From: Melioribacteraceae bacterium
GTDB lineage: Bacteria > Bacteroidota > Ignavibacteria > Ignavibacteriales > Melioribacteraceae
Length of the DNA: 7,130 nucleotides
Reading direction: 5' to 3'
Assembly: GCA_027036655.1 (NCBI GenBank)
Contig: JALWEC010000452.1
Span: 1-7,130 of the forward strand
Positions 1 through 5,256 of this stretch are shown one piece after another. The notes beneath the pieces are model-generated. The model was given only the letters and a program-made list of their open reading frames with translations, was not told where the DNA came from and searched no databases. Every line of letters starts with the position of its first letter. The first letter of the stretch is position 1. The position numbers were made by a program, and so were the translations under genes.

Positions 1-184
1 GGATTAGTATGACATATAAATTAATACCTTATCAGTAAAATTCGTGTCATATTTGGCGGAATATTTTTCCACATACTCTAAAGTCCCTTGTTGATAAGAG
101 TTTCAGAGATTATTTTTTTCAACTTTTTCGTTTCCGGCTTGTCCGGGTTAGGTAACGTGAAGCTTTCTTAACAATAATAAGCTT

Positions 185-274
185 ATGTCTGAAAATATTT
201 TTAGGCCAAATACCCCTTTTATTTTAGTTTCGTTAATTAAAGATGAATTATTAGATTGGTTCATTAAAAATTAA
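185..274 (+). CDS. possible 29-aa small protein upstream of ogt
   Basis: An ATG-started frame of 29 codons ends in TAA, 16 bases before the ogt start. The peptide begins MSENIFRPNTPF and ends DELLDWFIKN, a hydrophobic then acidic/aromatic composition that could form a short amphipathic helix. I see no Shine-Dalgarno sequence before the ATG, and I recognise no family. It could be a short leader peptide, a remnant of an older gene, or chance. The main argument for it is its position directly ahead of ogt in the same orientation; the main arguments against are its length and the missing ribosome binding site. Confidence 0.2.
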   Translation: MSENIFRPNTPFILVSLIKDELLDWFIKN

Positions 275-290
275 GTAATGGGGAAACGAT

Positions 291-758
291 ATGAACGAAG
301 AGTTTTATTCATATTTCGAATCGCCGATCGGTTTTATCGAAATTATCGCCGATAAAAATTATTTAAGAGCGATTACGTTTATAGACGAATTACCGGAAGA
401 AAAGAAAAAAGGGAACAAAATTACGATCTCTGCCAGGAAGCAGCTTAAAGAATATTTTAACGGAAAACGGAAAACCTTTGAGCTTCCTTTTGAATTGAAA
501 GGCACCGAATTTCAGAATGAAGTTTGGAAAGCTTTGACTAAAATTCCTTTCGGAAGTGTTGTAACTTACCAAGACATTGCCAAACTTACGGGAAATGAAA
601 AAGCTGTCAGAGCCGTCGGTTCTGCGAATAGCAAAAATCCTATTCCAATAATCGTTCCTTGTCACAGAGTGATTGCTAAAAACGGAAAACTTTCCGGCTA
701 TGCCGGAGGAGTCGAGCGAAAAGAATGGCTTATCGAACACGAAGCAAAAAATAGTTAG
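291..758 (+). CDS. ogt: methylated-DNA--[protein]-cysteine S-methyltransferase (O6-alkylguanine-DNA alkyltransferase)
   Basis: This 155-residue protein is a suicide DNA-repair enzyme that moves the alkyl group from O6-alkylguanine (and usually O4-alkylthymine) to its own cysteine. The C-terminal half carries the diagnostic active site IVPCHRVI, with acceptor C124 and H125. The helix-turn-helix DNA-binding part includes TYQDIA (about 92-97) and RAVGSANSKNP (107-117), where R107 is the expected arginine finger that flips out the base. GYAGG (136-140) and the following WLIEHE close the domain. The N-terminal 70 residues form the small, poorly conserved domain. Length fits stand-alone Ogt; there is no AdaA-type domain, so it is a constitutive-type repair enzyme rather than an Ada regulator (inference). 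A GGGG run (280-283) sits 7 bases before the ATG and supports this start. The YjbQ gene follows after 10 bases, so the two are probably cotranscribed. Confidence 0.95.
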   Translation: MNEEFYSYFESPIGFIEIIADKNYLRAITFIDELPEEKKKGNKITISARKQLKEYFNGKRKTFELPFELKGTEFQNEVWKALTKIPFGSVVTYQDIAKLTGNEKAVRAVGSANSKNPIPIIVPCHRVIAKNGKLSGYAGGVERKEWLIEHEAKNS

Positions 759-768
759 AGAGTAGGGT

Positions 769-1188
769 ATGATAATTCAAAAAGAGATTACGTTAAAACC
801 GCGCGGAAGAGGATTTCATCTTATTACTTTTGAAATACTTAACGCGCTGCCGGAACTTAAGGAAATCAGCAGAGGAATTGCCAATATTTTCATTAAGCAT
901 ACTTCGGCTTCCTTAACGATAAACGAGAATGTTTCGCCGGAAGTTAAAACCGATTTGAATAATTATTTTGAAAAACTCGTTCCGGATTCTCTTCCGTACT
1001 TTGAACATACTATTGAAGGACCGGACGATATGTCCGCACACGTAAAGTCTTCGATACTCGGATATTCTCTTAACATTCCGGTTACAGACGGAATGTTTAA
1101 CCTCGGAACTTGGCAGGGAATTTATCTCTGCGAACATCGTAACCGCGGCGGGGCGAGAAAACTGATTATTACAGTTACCGGAGAATAA
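769..1188 (+). CDS. YjbQ family protein (UPF0047; secondary thiamine-phosphate synthase-like)
   Basis: The 139-residue, single-domain protein matches the YjbQ/UPF0047 family along its whole length. Visible signatures are HTSASLTINEN (44-54), GPDDMSAHVKSS (84-95), IPVTDG (103-108) and LGTWQGIYLCEHRNRGG (112-128). H44, H80, H91 and the EHR at 122-124 are the conserved polar residues that likely form the pocket of this beta-rich fold. Database names describe family members as secondary thiamine-phosphate synthases because E. coli YjbQ shows weak activity of that kind; the physiological role is not firmly known, so the reaction should not be taken as established. No thiamin genes or TPP riboswitch are near. 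The start is supported by a purine-rich stretch ending in AGGG a few bases upstream. It follows ogt by 10 bases and probably shares its transcript. Confidence 0.92.
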   Translation: MIIQKEITLKPRGRGFHLITFEILNALPELKEISRGIANIFIKHTSASLTINENVSPEVKTDLNNYFEKLVPDSLPYFEHTIEGPDDMSAHVKSSILGYSLNIPVTDGMFNLGTWQGIYLCEHRNRGGARKLIITVTGE

Positions 1189-1251
1189 CAGGCTCTCGGA
1201 TAATAACAGATTTAACAACCGAACAATTTTTTCTCATAAACAGGGAACAAG

Positions 1252-2805
1252 ATGATTAAAGAAACCGAAATAACAGTACTTCCTTCAAATATTAATAATC
1301 AGGATCTGATTCGCAAACTGGTAATAAAAAAGTTAGGAATTGCCGCAGGTGATTTATCCGGATTTAAGATTGTTAAAAGCTCTATTGACGCGCGGAAAAA
1401 ACCGGTTTACAGATTACGAATTTCCGCATTTATTAACGAAGAACCTATTGATGATTTTACCAAATTCAAATTTAAGGACGTTTCAAAAGGGAAAAGAGTA
1501 ATAATTGTGGGAAGCGGTCCGGGCGGACTTTTTGCAGCTTTGCGATTTTTGGAATTGGGAATAAAACCGCTGATTTTTGAGAGAGGAAAAGAAGTTAGAG
1601 AAAGACGATATTCCTTACGCAACATTATGTTGGATGGAGTTGTGGATGAAAATTCCAACTACTGTTTTGGGGAAGGAGGAGCGGGAACTTACAGCGACGG
1701 AAAACTTTATACCCGAAGTATAAAGCGGGGAAATGTAAAACGGATTTTAGATTTGCTGATTTTTCACGGCGCGGGGAATAATATTGCGGTTGATTCGCAT
1801 CCTCATATCGGTTCGAATAAACTTCCGAAAATTGTTGAACAAATCCGTAATACTATCCTGCAATACGGGGGAGAAGTTAATTTTAATTCCAGAGTTACCG
1901 ATTTTATTATCGAAGAGAATAAAATTAAGGGCGTGATTGTTAACGGCGCAAAGGAAGTTCTATCCGATGCGGTTCTTGTTGCAACGGGACATTCCGCTTC
2001 CGATATTTGGAGCATAATAGAAAAACACAAACTTAAATTGGAAACAAAGCCGTTTGCTCTCGGAGTAAGAATTGAACATCCTCAGGAATTAATCGACTCA
2101 ATTCAATATAAAGTAAAACCGCGTCCGTTGAACTTACCGGCTGCGTACTATTCTTTACGAAACAGCGTAAAGGGGAGAGGAATTTATTCCTTCTGTATGT
2201 GCCCCGGCGGAGTTATTGTTCCCGCCGCAACCGGAAAAAACGAATTGGTTCTTAACGGAATGTCGGTAGCGAAAAGAAACTCGCCCTTCGCAAATTCAGG
2301 TATTGTAGTTTCGGTAAATGAGAAGGATTGGAAATCATATTCAAAGTTTAAATATTTTGCCGGATTAAAGTTTCGCGAGAGAATCGAGAAAATATCTTTT
2401 GAAGCGGGCGGAGGTAAACTTAAAGCTCCGGCTCAGCGAGTTACTGATTTTGTAGGAGGAAAAACATCAACCGATTTACCGGAAACATCTTATAAACCGG
2501 GAGTAGTCTCCTATGATCTAAACCGAATTTTCCCTAAAAATATTGCTTTAAGTCTTAAGTTATCGCTTACTCAATTCGGGGAAAAAATGAAAGGATATTA
2601 CACGGAAGAAGCGATAATATTAGCCCCCGAAAGCAGAACAAGCTCGCCGGTCAAGGTCCCGAGAGACAGCGAAACCCGTATGCACATTGAGTGTGAAGGA
2701 TTGTTCCCCGTTGGCGAAGGAGCCGGATACGCGGGAGGAATTGTCTCTGCTGCGATTGACGGGGAAAACTCCGCGGATGCAGTCGGCAATTATTTGAATA
2801 TTTAA
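1252..2805 (+). CDS. FAD-dependent dehydrogenase/oxidoreductase, COG2509 type
   Basis: The 517-residue protein is a flavoprotein of the family annotated as uncharacterised FAD-dependent dehydrogenase or NAD(P)/FAD-dependent oxidoreductase. Residues 1-75 form the family's small N-terminal alpha/beta domain. The Rossmann FAD-binding motif VIIVGSGPGGLFAA lies at 83-96, followed by the acidic end of the second strand in LIFERG (107-112). The family-specific segment FGEGGAGTYSDGKL is at 139-152, a second nucleotide-binding strand VLVATGHSASD at 241-251, and PGGVIVPAAT at 318-327. The C-terminal FAD contact GLFPVGEGAGYAGGIVSAA is at 483-501. Length is typical. The substrate is unknown; I see no signal peptide, so it is cytosolic. 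AGGG at 1242-1245 lies 6 bases before the ATG. The 63-base gap after YjbQ contains no evident terminator, so cotranscription with ogt-yjbQ is possible. The repeat cluster begins shortly after its stop. Confidence 0.93.
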   Translation: MIKETEITVLPSNINNQDLIRKLVIKKLGIAAGDLSGFKIVKSSIDARKKPVYRLRISAFINEEPIDDFTKFKFKDVSKGKRVIIVGSGPGGLFAALRFLELGIKPLIFERGKEVRERRYSLRNIMLDGVVDENSNYCFGEGGAGTYSDGKLYTRSIKRGNVKRILDLLIFHGAGNNIAVDSHPHIGSNKLPKIVEQIRNTILQYGGEVNFNSRVTDFIIEENKIKGVIVNGAKEVLSDAVLVATGHSASDIWSIIEKHKLKLETKPFALGVRIEHPQELIDSIQYKVKPRPLNLPAAYYSLRNSVKGRGIYSFCMCPGGVIVPAATGKNELVLNGMSVAKRNSPFANSGIVVSVNEKDWKSYSKFKYFAGLKFRERIEKISFEAGGGKLKAPAQRVTDFVGGKTSTDLPETSYKPGVVSYDLNRIFPKNIALSLKLSLTQFGEKMKGYYTEEAIILAPESRTSSPVKVPRDSETRMHIECEGLFPVGEGAGYAGGIVSAAIDGENSADAVGNYLNI

Positions 2806-2843
2806 CCGTGACGGGCTGCGAGTAAACAAAAAAAACAAGCTCT

Positions 2844-2859
2844 TCCGCCAAAGGCGGAC
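2844..2859 (+). repeat. small hairpin repeat, copy 1 (TCCGCC-AAA-GGCGGA)
   Basis: TCCGCC and GGCGGA form a perfect 6-bp stem with an AAA loop, followed by C. The 16-base stretch is the exact reverse complement of 2974-2989, so the two copies are inverted relative to each other. An AAAAAACAAGC stretch just before it (2830-2840) also recurs before the last large repeat (3135-3145). It is not followed by a T run, so it is not a typical intrinsic terminator, although it sits 38 bases after the FAD-protein stop. Confidence 0.75.
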
Positions 2860-2870
2860 GTGAAAATTTC

Positions 2871-2907
2871 CGTCATTGCGAGCGAACGGAGTGAGCGCGG
2901 CAATCTC
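2871..2907 (+). repeat. palindromic repeat copy A (37 bp)
   Basis: The copy starts CGTCATTGCGAGCG and ends GCGCGGCAATCTC. The ends carry the inverted pair ATTGC/GCAAT, with an inner GCG/CGC pair. It differs from copy E (3146-3182) at one base out of 37 (A versus G at the 16th position), which points to recent spread or conversion. From memory, repeats with these ends occur in many unrelated bacterial genomes. Confidence 0.9.
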
Positions 2908-2917
2908 ACTACCATCT

Positions 2918-2962
2918 GTCATTGCGAGACAATCCACGATAGTGGATTGGCGTGGCAATCTC
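2918..2962 (+). repeat. palindromic repeat copy B (45 bp, variant core)
   Basis: The ends match the family (GTCATTGCGAG at the left, GGCAATCTC at the right), but the core is different. It contains a perfect 8-bp stem CAATCCAC/GTGGATTG (2930-2937 and 2942-2949) around a GATA loop. It begins 10 bases after copy A, and the linker after each copy is alike (CTCACTACCATCTGTC after A, CTCACCACCGTCTTGTC after B), so A-B-C look like tandem units. Confidence 0.85.
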
Positions 2963-2973
2963 ACCACCGTCTT

Positions 2974-2989
2974 GTCCGCCTTTGGCGGA
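2974..2989 (-). repeat. small hairpin repeat, copy 2 (inverted)
   Basis: TCCGCC (2975-2980), loop TTT, GGCGGA (2984-2989) form a 6-bp hairpin, and with the preceding G the stretch is the exact reverse complement of 2844-2859. It lies exactly where the GTC of a family left end should join ATTGCGAG of copy C, as if a 12-base CGCCTTTGGCGG unit had been placed inside the GTC/ATTGCGAG junction. Confidence 0.75.
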
Positions 2990-3020
2990 TTGCGAGGAGC
3001 GTAAGCGACGCGGCAATCTC
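2989..3020 (+). repeat. palindromic repeat copy C (32 bp)
   Basis: The copy runs from ATTGCGAGGAGCG to GACGCGGCAATCTC. Its usual CGTC left end is separated from the body by the small hairpin at 2974-2989. Its right end is continued by a 5-base spacer and a 46-base flank that recurs after copy E. The right end GCAATCTCACC pairs with copy D on the opposite strand. Confidence 0.85.
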
Positions 3021-3025
3021 ACCGG

Positions 3026-3071
3026 TATTCAACCATAGCCGTTAAACCGATTTTGAACATTTGGCAATTGC
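3026..3071 (+). repeat. linked flank repeat, copy 1 (46 bp)
   Basis: By hand alignment this stretch matches 3188-3233 at 37 of 46 positions with no gaps. Shared blocks are TATTCAACC, CCGTTAAAC and TTGAACATTT. It begins 5 bases after the end of repeat C, the same spacing seen after repeat E, so flank and palindrome appear to form one composite unit. Confidence 0.75.
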
Positions 3072-3083
3072 GTGTTTACTGGT

Positions 3084-3125
3084 GAGATTGCTTCACCGCT
3101 CCTAACGTCGCGGTTCGCAATGACG
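3084..3125 (-). repeat. palindromic repeat copy D (42 bp, opposite strand)
   Basis: On the minus strand it begins CGTCATTGCG and ends GTGAAGCAATCTC, with a divergent core. It is the only inverted copy. Its right end pairs with copy C: 3013-3027 against 3077-3091, 15 bp with one G-U. Its left end pairs with copy E: 3115-3125 against 3146-3156, 11 bp perfect. It is therefore the centre of two competing long hairpins. Confidence 0.85.
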
Positions 3126-3145
3126 AGACGGCGCAAAAAACAAGC

Positions 3146-3182
3146 CGTCATTGCGAGCGAGCGGAGTGAGCGCGGCAATCTC
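3146..3182 (+). repeat. palindromic repeat copy E (37 bp)
   Basis: The copy starts CGTCATTGCGAGCG and ends GCGCGGCAATCTC, with 36 of 37 bases identical to copy A. It lies 20 bases from the inverted copy D. A smaller 6-bp stem GACGGC/GCCGTC (3127-3132 and 3144-3149) also spans the D-E junction. Confidence 0.9.
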
Positions 3183-3187
3183 CTAAA

Positions 3188-3233
3188 TATTCAACCTCAC
3201 CCGTTAAACAGAAATTGAACATTTCGCAAGCGC
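3188..3233 (+). repeat. linked flank repeat, copy 2 (46 bp)
   Basis: This is the second copy of the 46-base flank, offset 162 bases from 3026-3071 and 5 bases after repeat E. Mismatches cluster at 3197-3200, 3210-3214, 3225 and 3230-3231. The conserved spacing to the palindrome in both places argues for duplication of a unit of roughly 83 bases. Confidence 0.75.
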
Positions 3234-3246
3234 TAAAATATTTTCT

Positions 3247-3274
3247 TCGACAAAAATAGTTTGTCTCATATATT
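3247..3274 (+). promoter_or_regulatory. candidate promoter for the envelope-def-fmt operon, with an internal inverted repeat
   Basis: TCGACA (3247-3252) and TATATT (3269-3274), 16 bases apart, each match 5 of 6 positions of the sigma-70 consensus. Between them lies a perfect inverted repeat, GACAAA-N5-TTTGTC (3249-3254 and 3260-3265), that could be an operator. It is the first AT-rich stretch after the repeat cluster and lies 42 bases before the chosen start codon. If the organism uses Bacteroidota-type promoters, the sigma-70 consensus would not apply; I found no good TAnnTTTG motif here. Confidence 0.25.
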
Positions 3275-3315
3275 CTAAAGAATTGTTAATAAATATTTTT
3301 CCTATTTTTAAAGTT

Positions 3316-5256
3316 ATGTTAAAAAAGAGTTTTAAAATCTTGCTTCCTCTTTTTCTTCTTCTTTCGATTTCATTCCTCAGCTTCAAAGGGATGGGGAGGG
3401 AAGTACTTATTCCTAAAATCAATTCTTCTCATAAAGAAAAAATCGCCGGTAAAATTCACCCGATAGCAAAGCCGCTTTATAATATTAAAATTGATTATAA
3501 CTGGAATAAACAATTACTTCGCTGTAAAGTCAACGTAAAGGCGGATTCATCTTTTATTAAGGAATCATCTCTTTGGTTTGAGCTTCCGGCAAACGGTTTA
3601 AAAAGCCCCCGCACGCTTTTTGCGTCTGCAAATAAATTGGGAAAAGAGAACTTCACGGGATTTCAATTTGATAAAATATCTGTAAACGGCAAAACTCCGG
3701 ATGCGCGTTATTCCGTGTTGTTTAAGGGGTTTAACGCCGACAGTACTCTGCTCAGAATTAACACGCCCGGAAACACCGGCGTTCCGCTCAATGTAAGTTT
3801 TGAATATTCACTTTTGGTCCCGCGCGGAGATTTTATTTTTGGCGTTTCCGAGAAGAACGATTTTTCGGTTTTACGCGGATTTTATCCTGTGCTTCTTTCT
3901 CCTAACAGTAAAATTTTAAATTTACCTCCCAACGGAGTTGTGGATTTCCCTCCGGCGGATTTCTCCGTGACGGTTAAAATTCCTGAAAATATAAAAGTTC
4001 TTAATCCCGAATTTTCGAGAAGTTCTTCCGGCGTCTTAAGTTCCAAAATGAAAAACAGAAAAGAAACGATTCTGTTTTTTTCAGGAAAAAGCGAGGAAAT
4101 TATTAAGGATTCCCTGAGTCTAAAAGACTTTGAAGTAAATATATTTTGTGAATCAAGTAGCGAAAACTATATTCCTCGAATTAAAAGAGCGGTCTTAAAC
4201 GCTTCAAAATTTTTAGAGGAAAACATCGGTTTATCTCTAAATGGTAATATTATGATTGTCGATTTGCCGAGAAGTCTGAGGCTGAATAATTTTTATTCAT
4301 CCGGGGTAGCGGCTTTTCATATCAATCTGTTTTCTCCGGTTTGGACAAAACATCCCGAAGCGGATGTGATTAAGGGGCTGATTTTCCGGCTCTCGGACGG
4401 TGATTTTCTTACGGATTTCGCTCGCTCGCCCTGGCTTTTTTACGGAGTGGGAGAATATCTTACAAATGAAATTTTTGCCGATAGTTACGGCAAGCTCTCC
4501 CAGAGTTTCAAACTGCTTTCCTACTTGCCGATAAAGGGGGAAACGATGTTTGCGTATAATGAAATTCCGATTATCTACAGATTGAATTCCTTTGAATATG
4601 AGCCGTGGAAAGAACTACTACCGGAATATCTTTCGACTGAAAATAAAACCGGTTTTTCCGATATTGACAATGTTTTATTTTCCCGAAAGGACTTTGATTT
4701 TGTATCCACAGTTAAACCGGCGCTTGTTCTGCAAACATTAAAAAACTTTTACGGAGCGGATAGCGTTAACTCCATCTTATCGGGATTTTTCAAACTCACA
4801 TGTAAAATGGGAATTATGAACAAAGCCGTTTTCGATTCCTCTGTAATAAATAGTCTCGGCGAAAACGGTTCCTCGATTTGGCGCGCGCTCTCCAATTCTT
4901 CGGGAAATATAGATTACGCCATTGCCGGATTGACCAAACTATACGGAGGCGTCTATTCTCTCCGTTTATCGAGGATAGGGGAAATTGCGCTTCCCGAAAA
5001 AGTATCCGTTTACACCGATAAAGACACTCTTAATTTTTTGTGGGACGGCAAGTCAAGAATCAAAGAAATTGTTTTTTCATCAAATAACAAGGTAATCGGC
5101 GCTGAAATTGACCCGCAAAACCGCAATATTTTAGATGTAAACCGCGCTGATAATTCCTATTTAATTGAGGGAAATTACAGTACGGCATTTGCTTACGCGA
5201 TTCATTGGTTTTTCTGGGTGCAGAACGCTCTAATGATGTTCGGAGTTTTCGGATGA
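3316..5256 (+). CDS. exported M1-peptidase-like protein with lost zinc site (predicted pseudopeptidase)
   Basis: From the ATG at 3316 the protein has 646 residues. The frame is also open from a TTG at 3283, but the ATG gives a clean signal sequence (MLKKSFK then a hydrophobic core to about residue 22). Residues about 55-260 read like the M1 N-terminal beta domain (YNIKIDYNWN, FELPANG, RGFYPVLL). Residues about 280-400 match the catalytic region, but HExxH-x18-E is replaced: K353, G354 and F357 stand where H, E and H should be. In WLFYGVGEYL (373-382), Y376 stands where the third ligand Glu of WLxEGxxEYL belongs, at exactly the right spacing. Later parts keep M1-like KPALVLQTLKNFYG (467-480), WRALSNSSGNIDYAI (522-536) and a C-terminal beta domain ending IDPQNRNILDVNR (598-610). 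Residues 623-646 are strongly hydrophobic, a likely membrane anchor. The fold call is made by eye; it is probably non-enzymatic. Its stop overlaps the next start. Confidence 0.8.
   Translation: MLKKSFKILLPLFLLLSISFLSFKGMGREVLIPKINSSHKEKIAGKIHPIAKPLYNIKIDYNWNKQLLRCKVNVKADSSFIKESSLWFELPANGLKSPRTLFASANKLGKENFTGFQFDKISVNGKTPDARYSVLFKGFNADSTLLRINTPGNTGVPLNVSFEYSLLVPRGDFIFGVSEKNDFSVLRGFYPVLLSPNSKILNLPPNGVVDFPPADFSVTVKIPENIKVLNPEFSRSSSGVLSSKMKNRKETILFFSGKSEEIIKDSLSLKDFEVNIFCESSSENYIPRIKRAVLNASKFLEENIGLSLNGNIMIVDLPRSLRLNNFYSSGVAAFHINLFSPVWTKHPEADVIKGLIFRLSDGDFLTDFARSPWLFYGVGEYLTNEIFADSYGKLSQSFKLLSYLPIKGETMFAYNEIPIIYRLNSFEYEPWKELLPEYLSTENKTGFSDIDNVLFSRKDFDFVSTVKPALVLQTLKNFYGADSVNSILSGFFKLTCKMGIMNKAVFDSSVINSLGENGSSIWRALSNSSGNIDYAIAGLTKLYGGVYSLRLSRIGEIALPEKVSVYTDKDTLNFLWDGKSRIKEIVFSSNNKVIGAEIDPQNRNILDVNRADNSYLIEGNYSTAFAYAIHWFFWVQNALMMFGVFG

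Larger units (their letters stand above)
2806..3315. repeat. intergenic palindromic-repeat cluster (overview)
   Basis: The 510 bases between the FAD protein and the next gene contain no credible coding sequence. About 390 of them (2844-3233) are made of short palindromic repeats listed separately: five copies of an ATTGCGAG...GCAATCTC element in both orientations, a 15-16 base hairpin present in two opposite copies, and a 46-base flank present twice. The repeats are more GC-rich than the surrounding DNA. Open frames through this region simply translate the repeats. The last 80 bases (3234-3315) are AT-rich and probably hold the promoter and 5' leader of the following operon. Confidence 0.85.

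Noticed and set aside
390..740. 116-codon minus-strand open frame inside ogt
   Set aside because: It is entirely antisense to a clearly conserved gene and its composition looks like a shadow frame.
1189..1251. Regulatory element or terminator between the YjbQ and FAD genes
   Set aside because: I found no convincing stem-loop with a T tract, promoter pair or riboswitch-like structure in these 63 bases.
2844..2859. Rho-independent terminator for the FAD gene
   Set aside because: The hairpin is sound but has no T run after it, and its reverse-complement copy lies 115 bases further on, which fits a dispersed repeat better. Some effect on transcription remains possible.
2620..2967. 115-codon minus-strand open frame
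   Set aside because: It runs through the repeats and then antisense to the conserved C-terminus of the FAD protein, so it is a shadow frame.
2860..3045. 61-codon open frame whose product contains the string VIASERSERGNL
   Set aside because: It is only the translation of repeats A, B and C. From memory, such peptides appear in databases as artefacts of this repeat family. There is no ribosome binding site or domain.
2871..3182. CRISPR array
   Set aside because: Repeats are in both orientations, vary in length and core, and have uneven gaps; there are no uniform spacers and no cas genes in view.
3283..3315. TTG start extending the M1-like protein by 11 residues
   Set aside because: The extension would put a stretch without basic character ahead of a normal signal peptide, and there is no Shine-Dalgarno sequence in its favour; the ATG at 3316 gives a typical Lys-rich N-terminus.
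5205..5252. TTG start extending the membrane protein by 16 residues
   Set aside because: It would lie deep inside the preceding gene, whereas the ATG at 5253 has GGAG upstream and a standard ATGA overlap.
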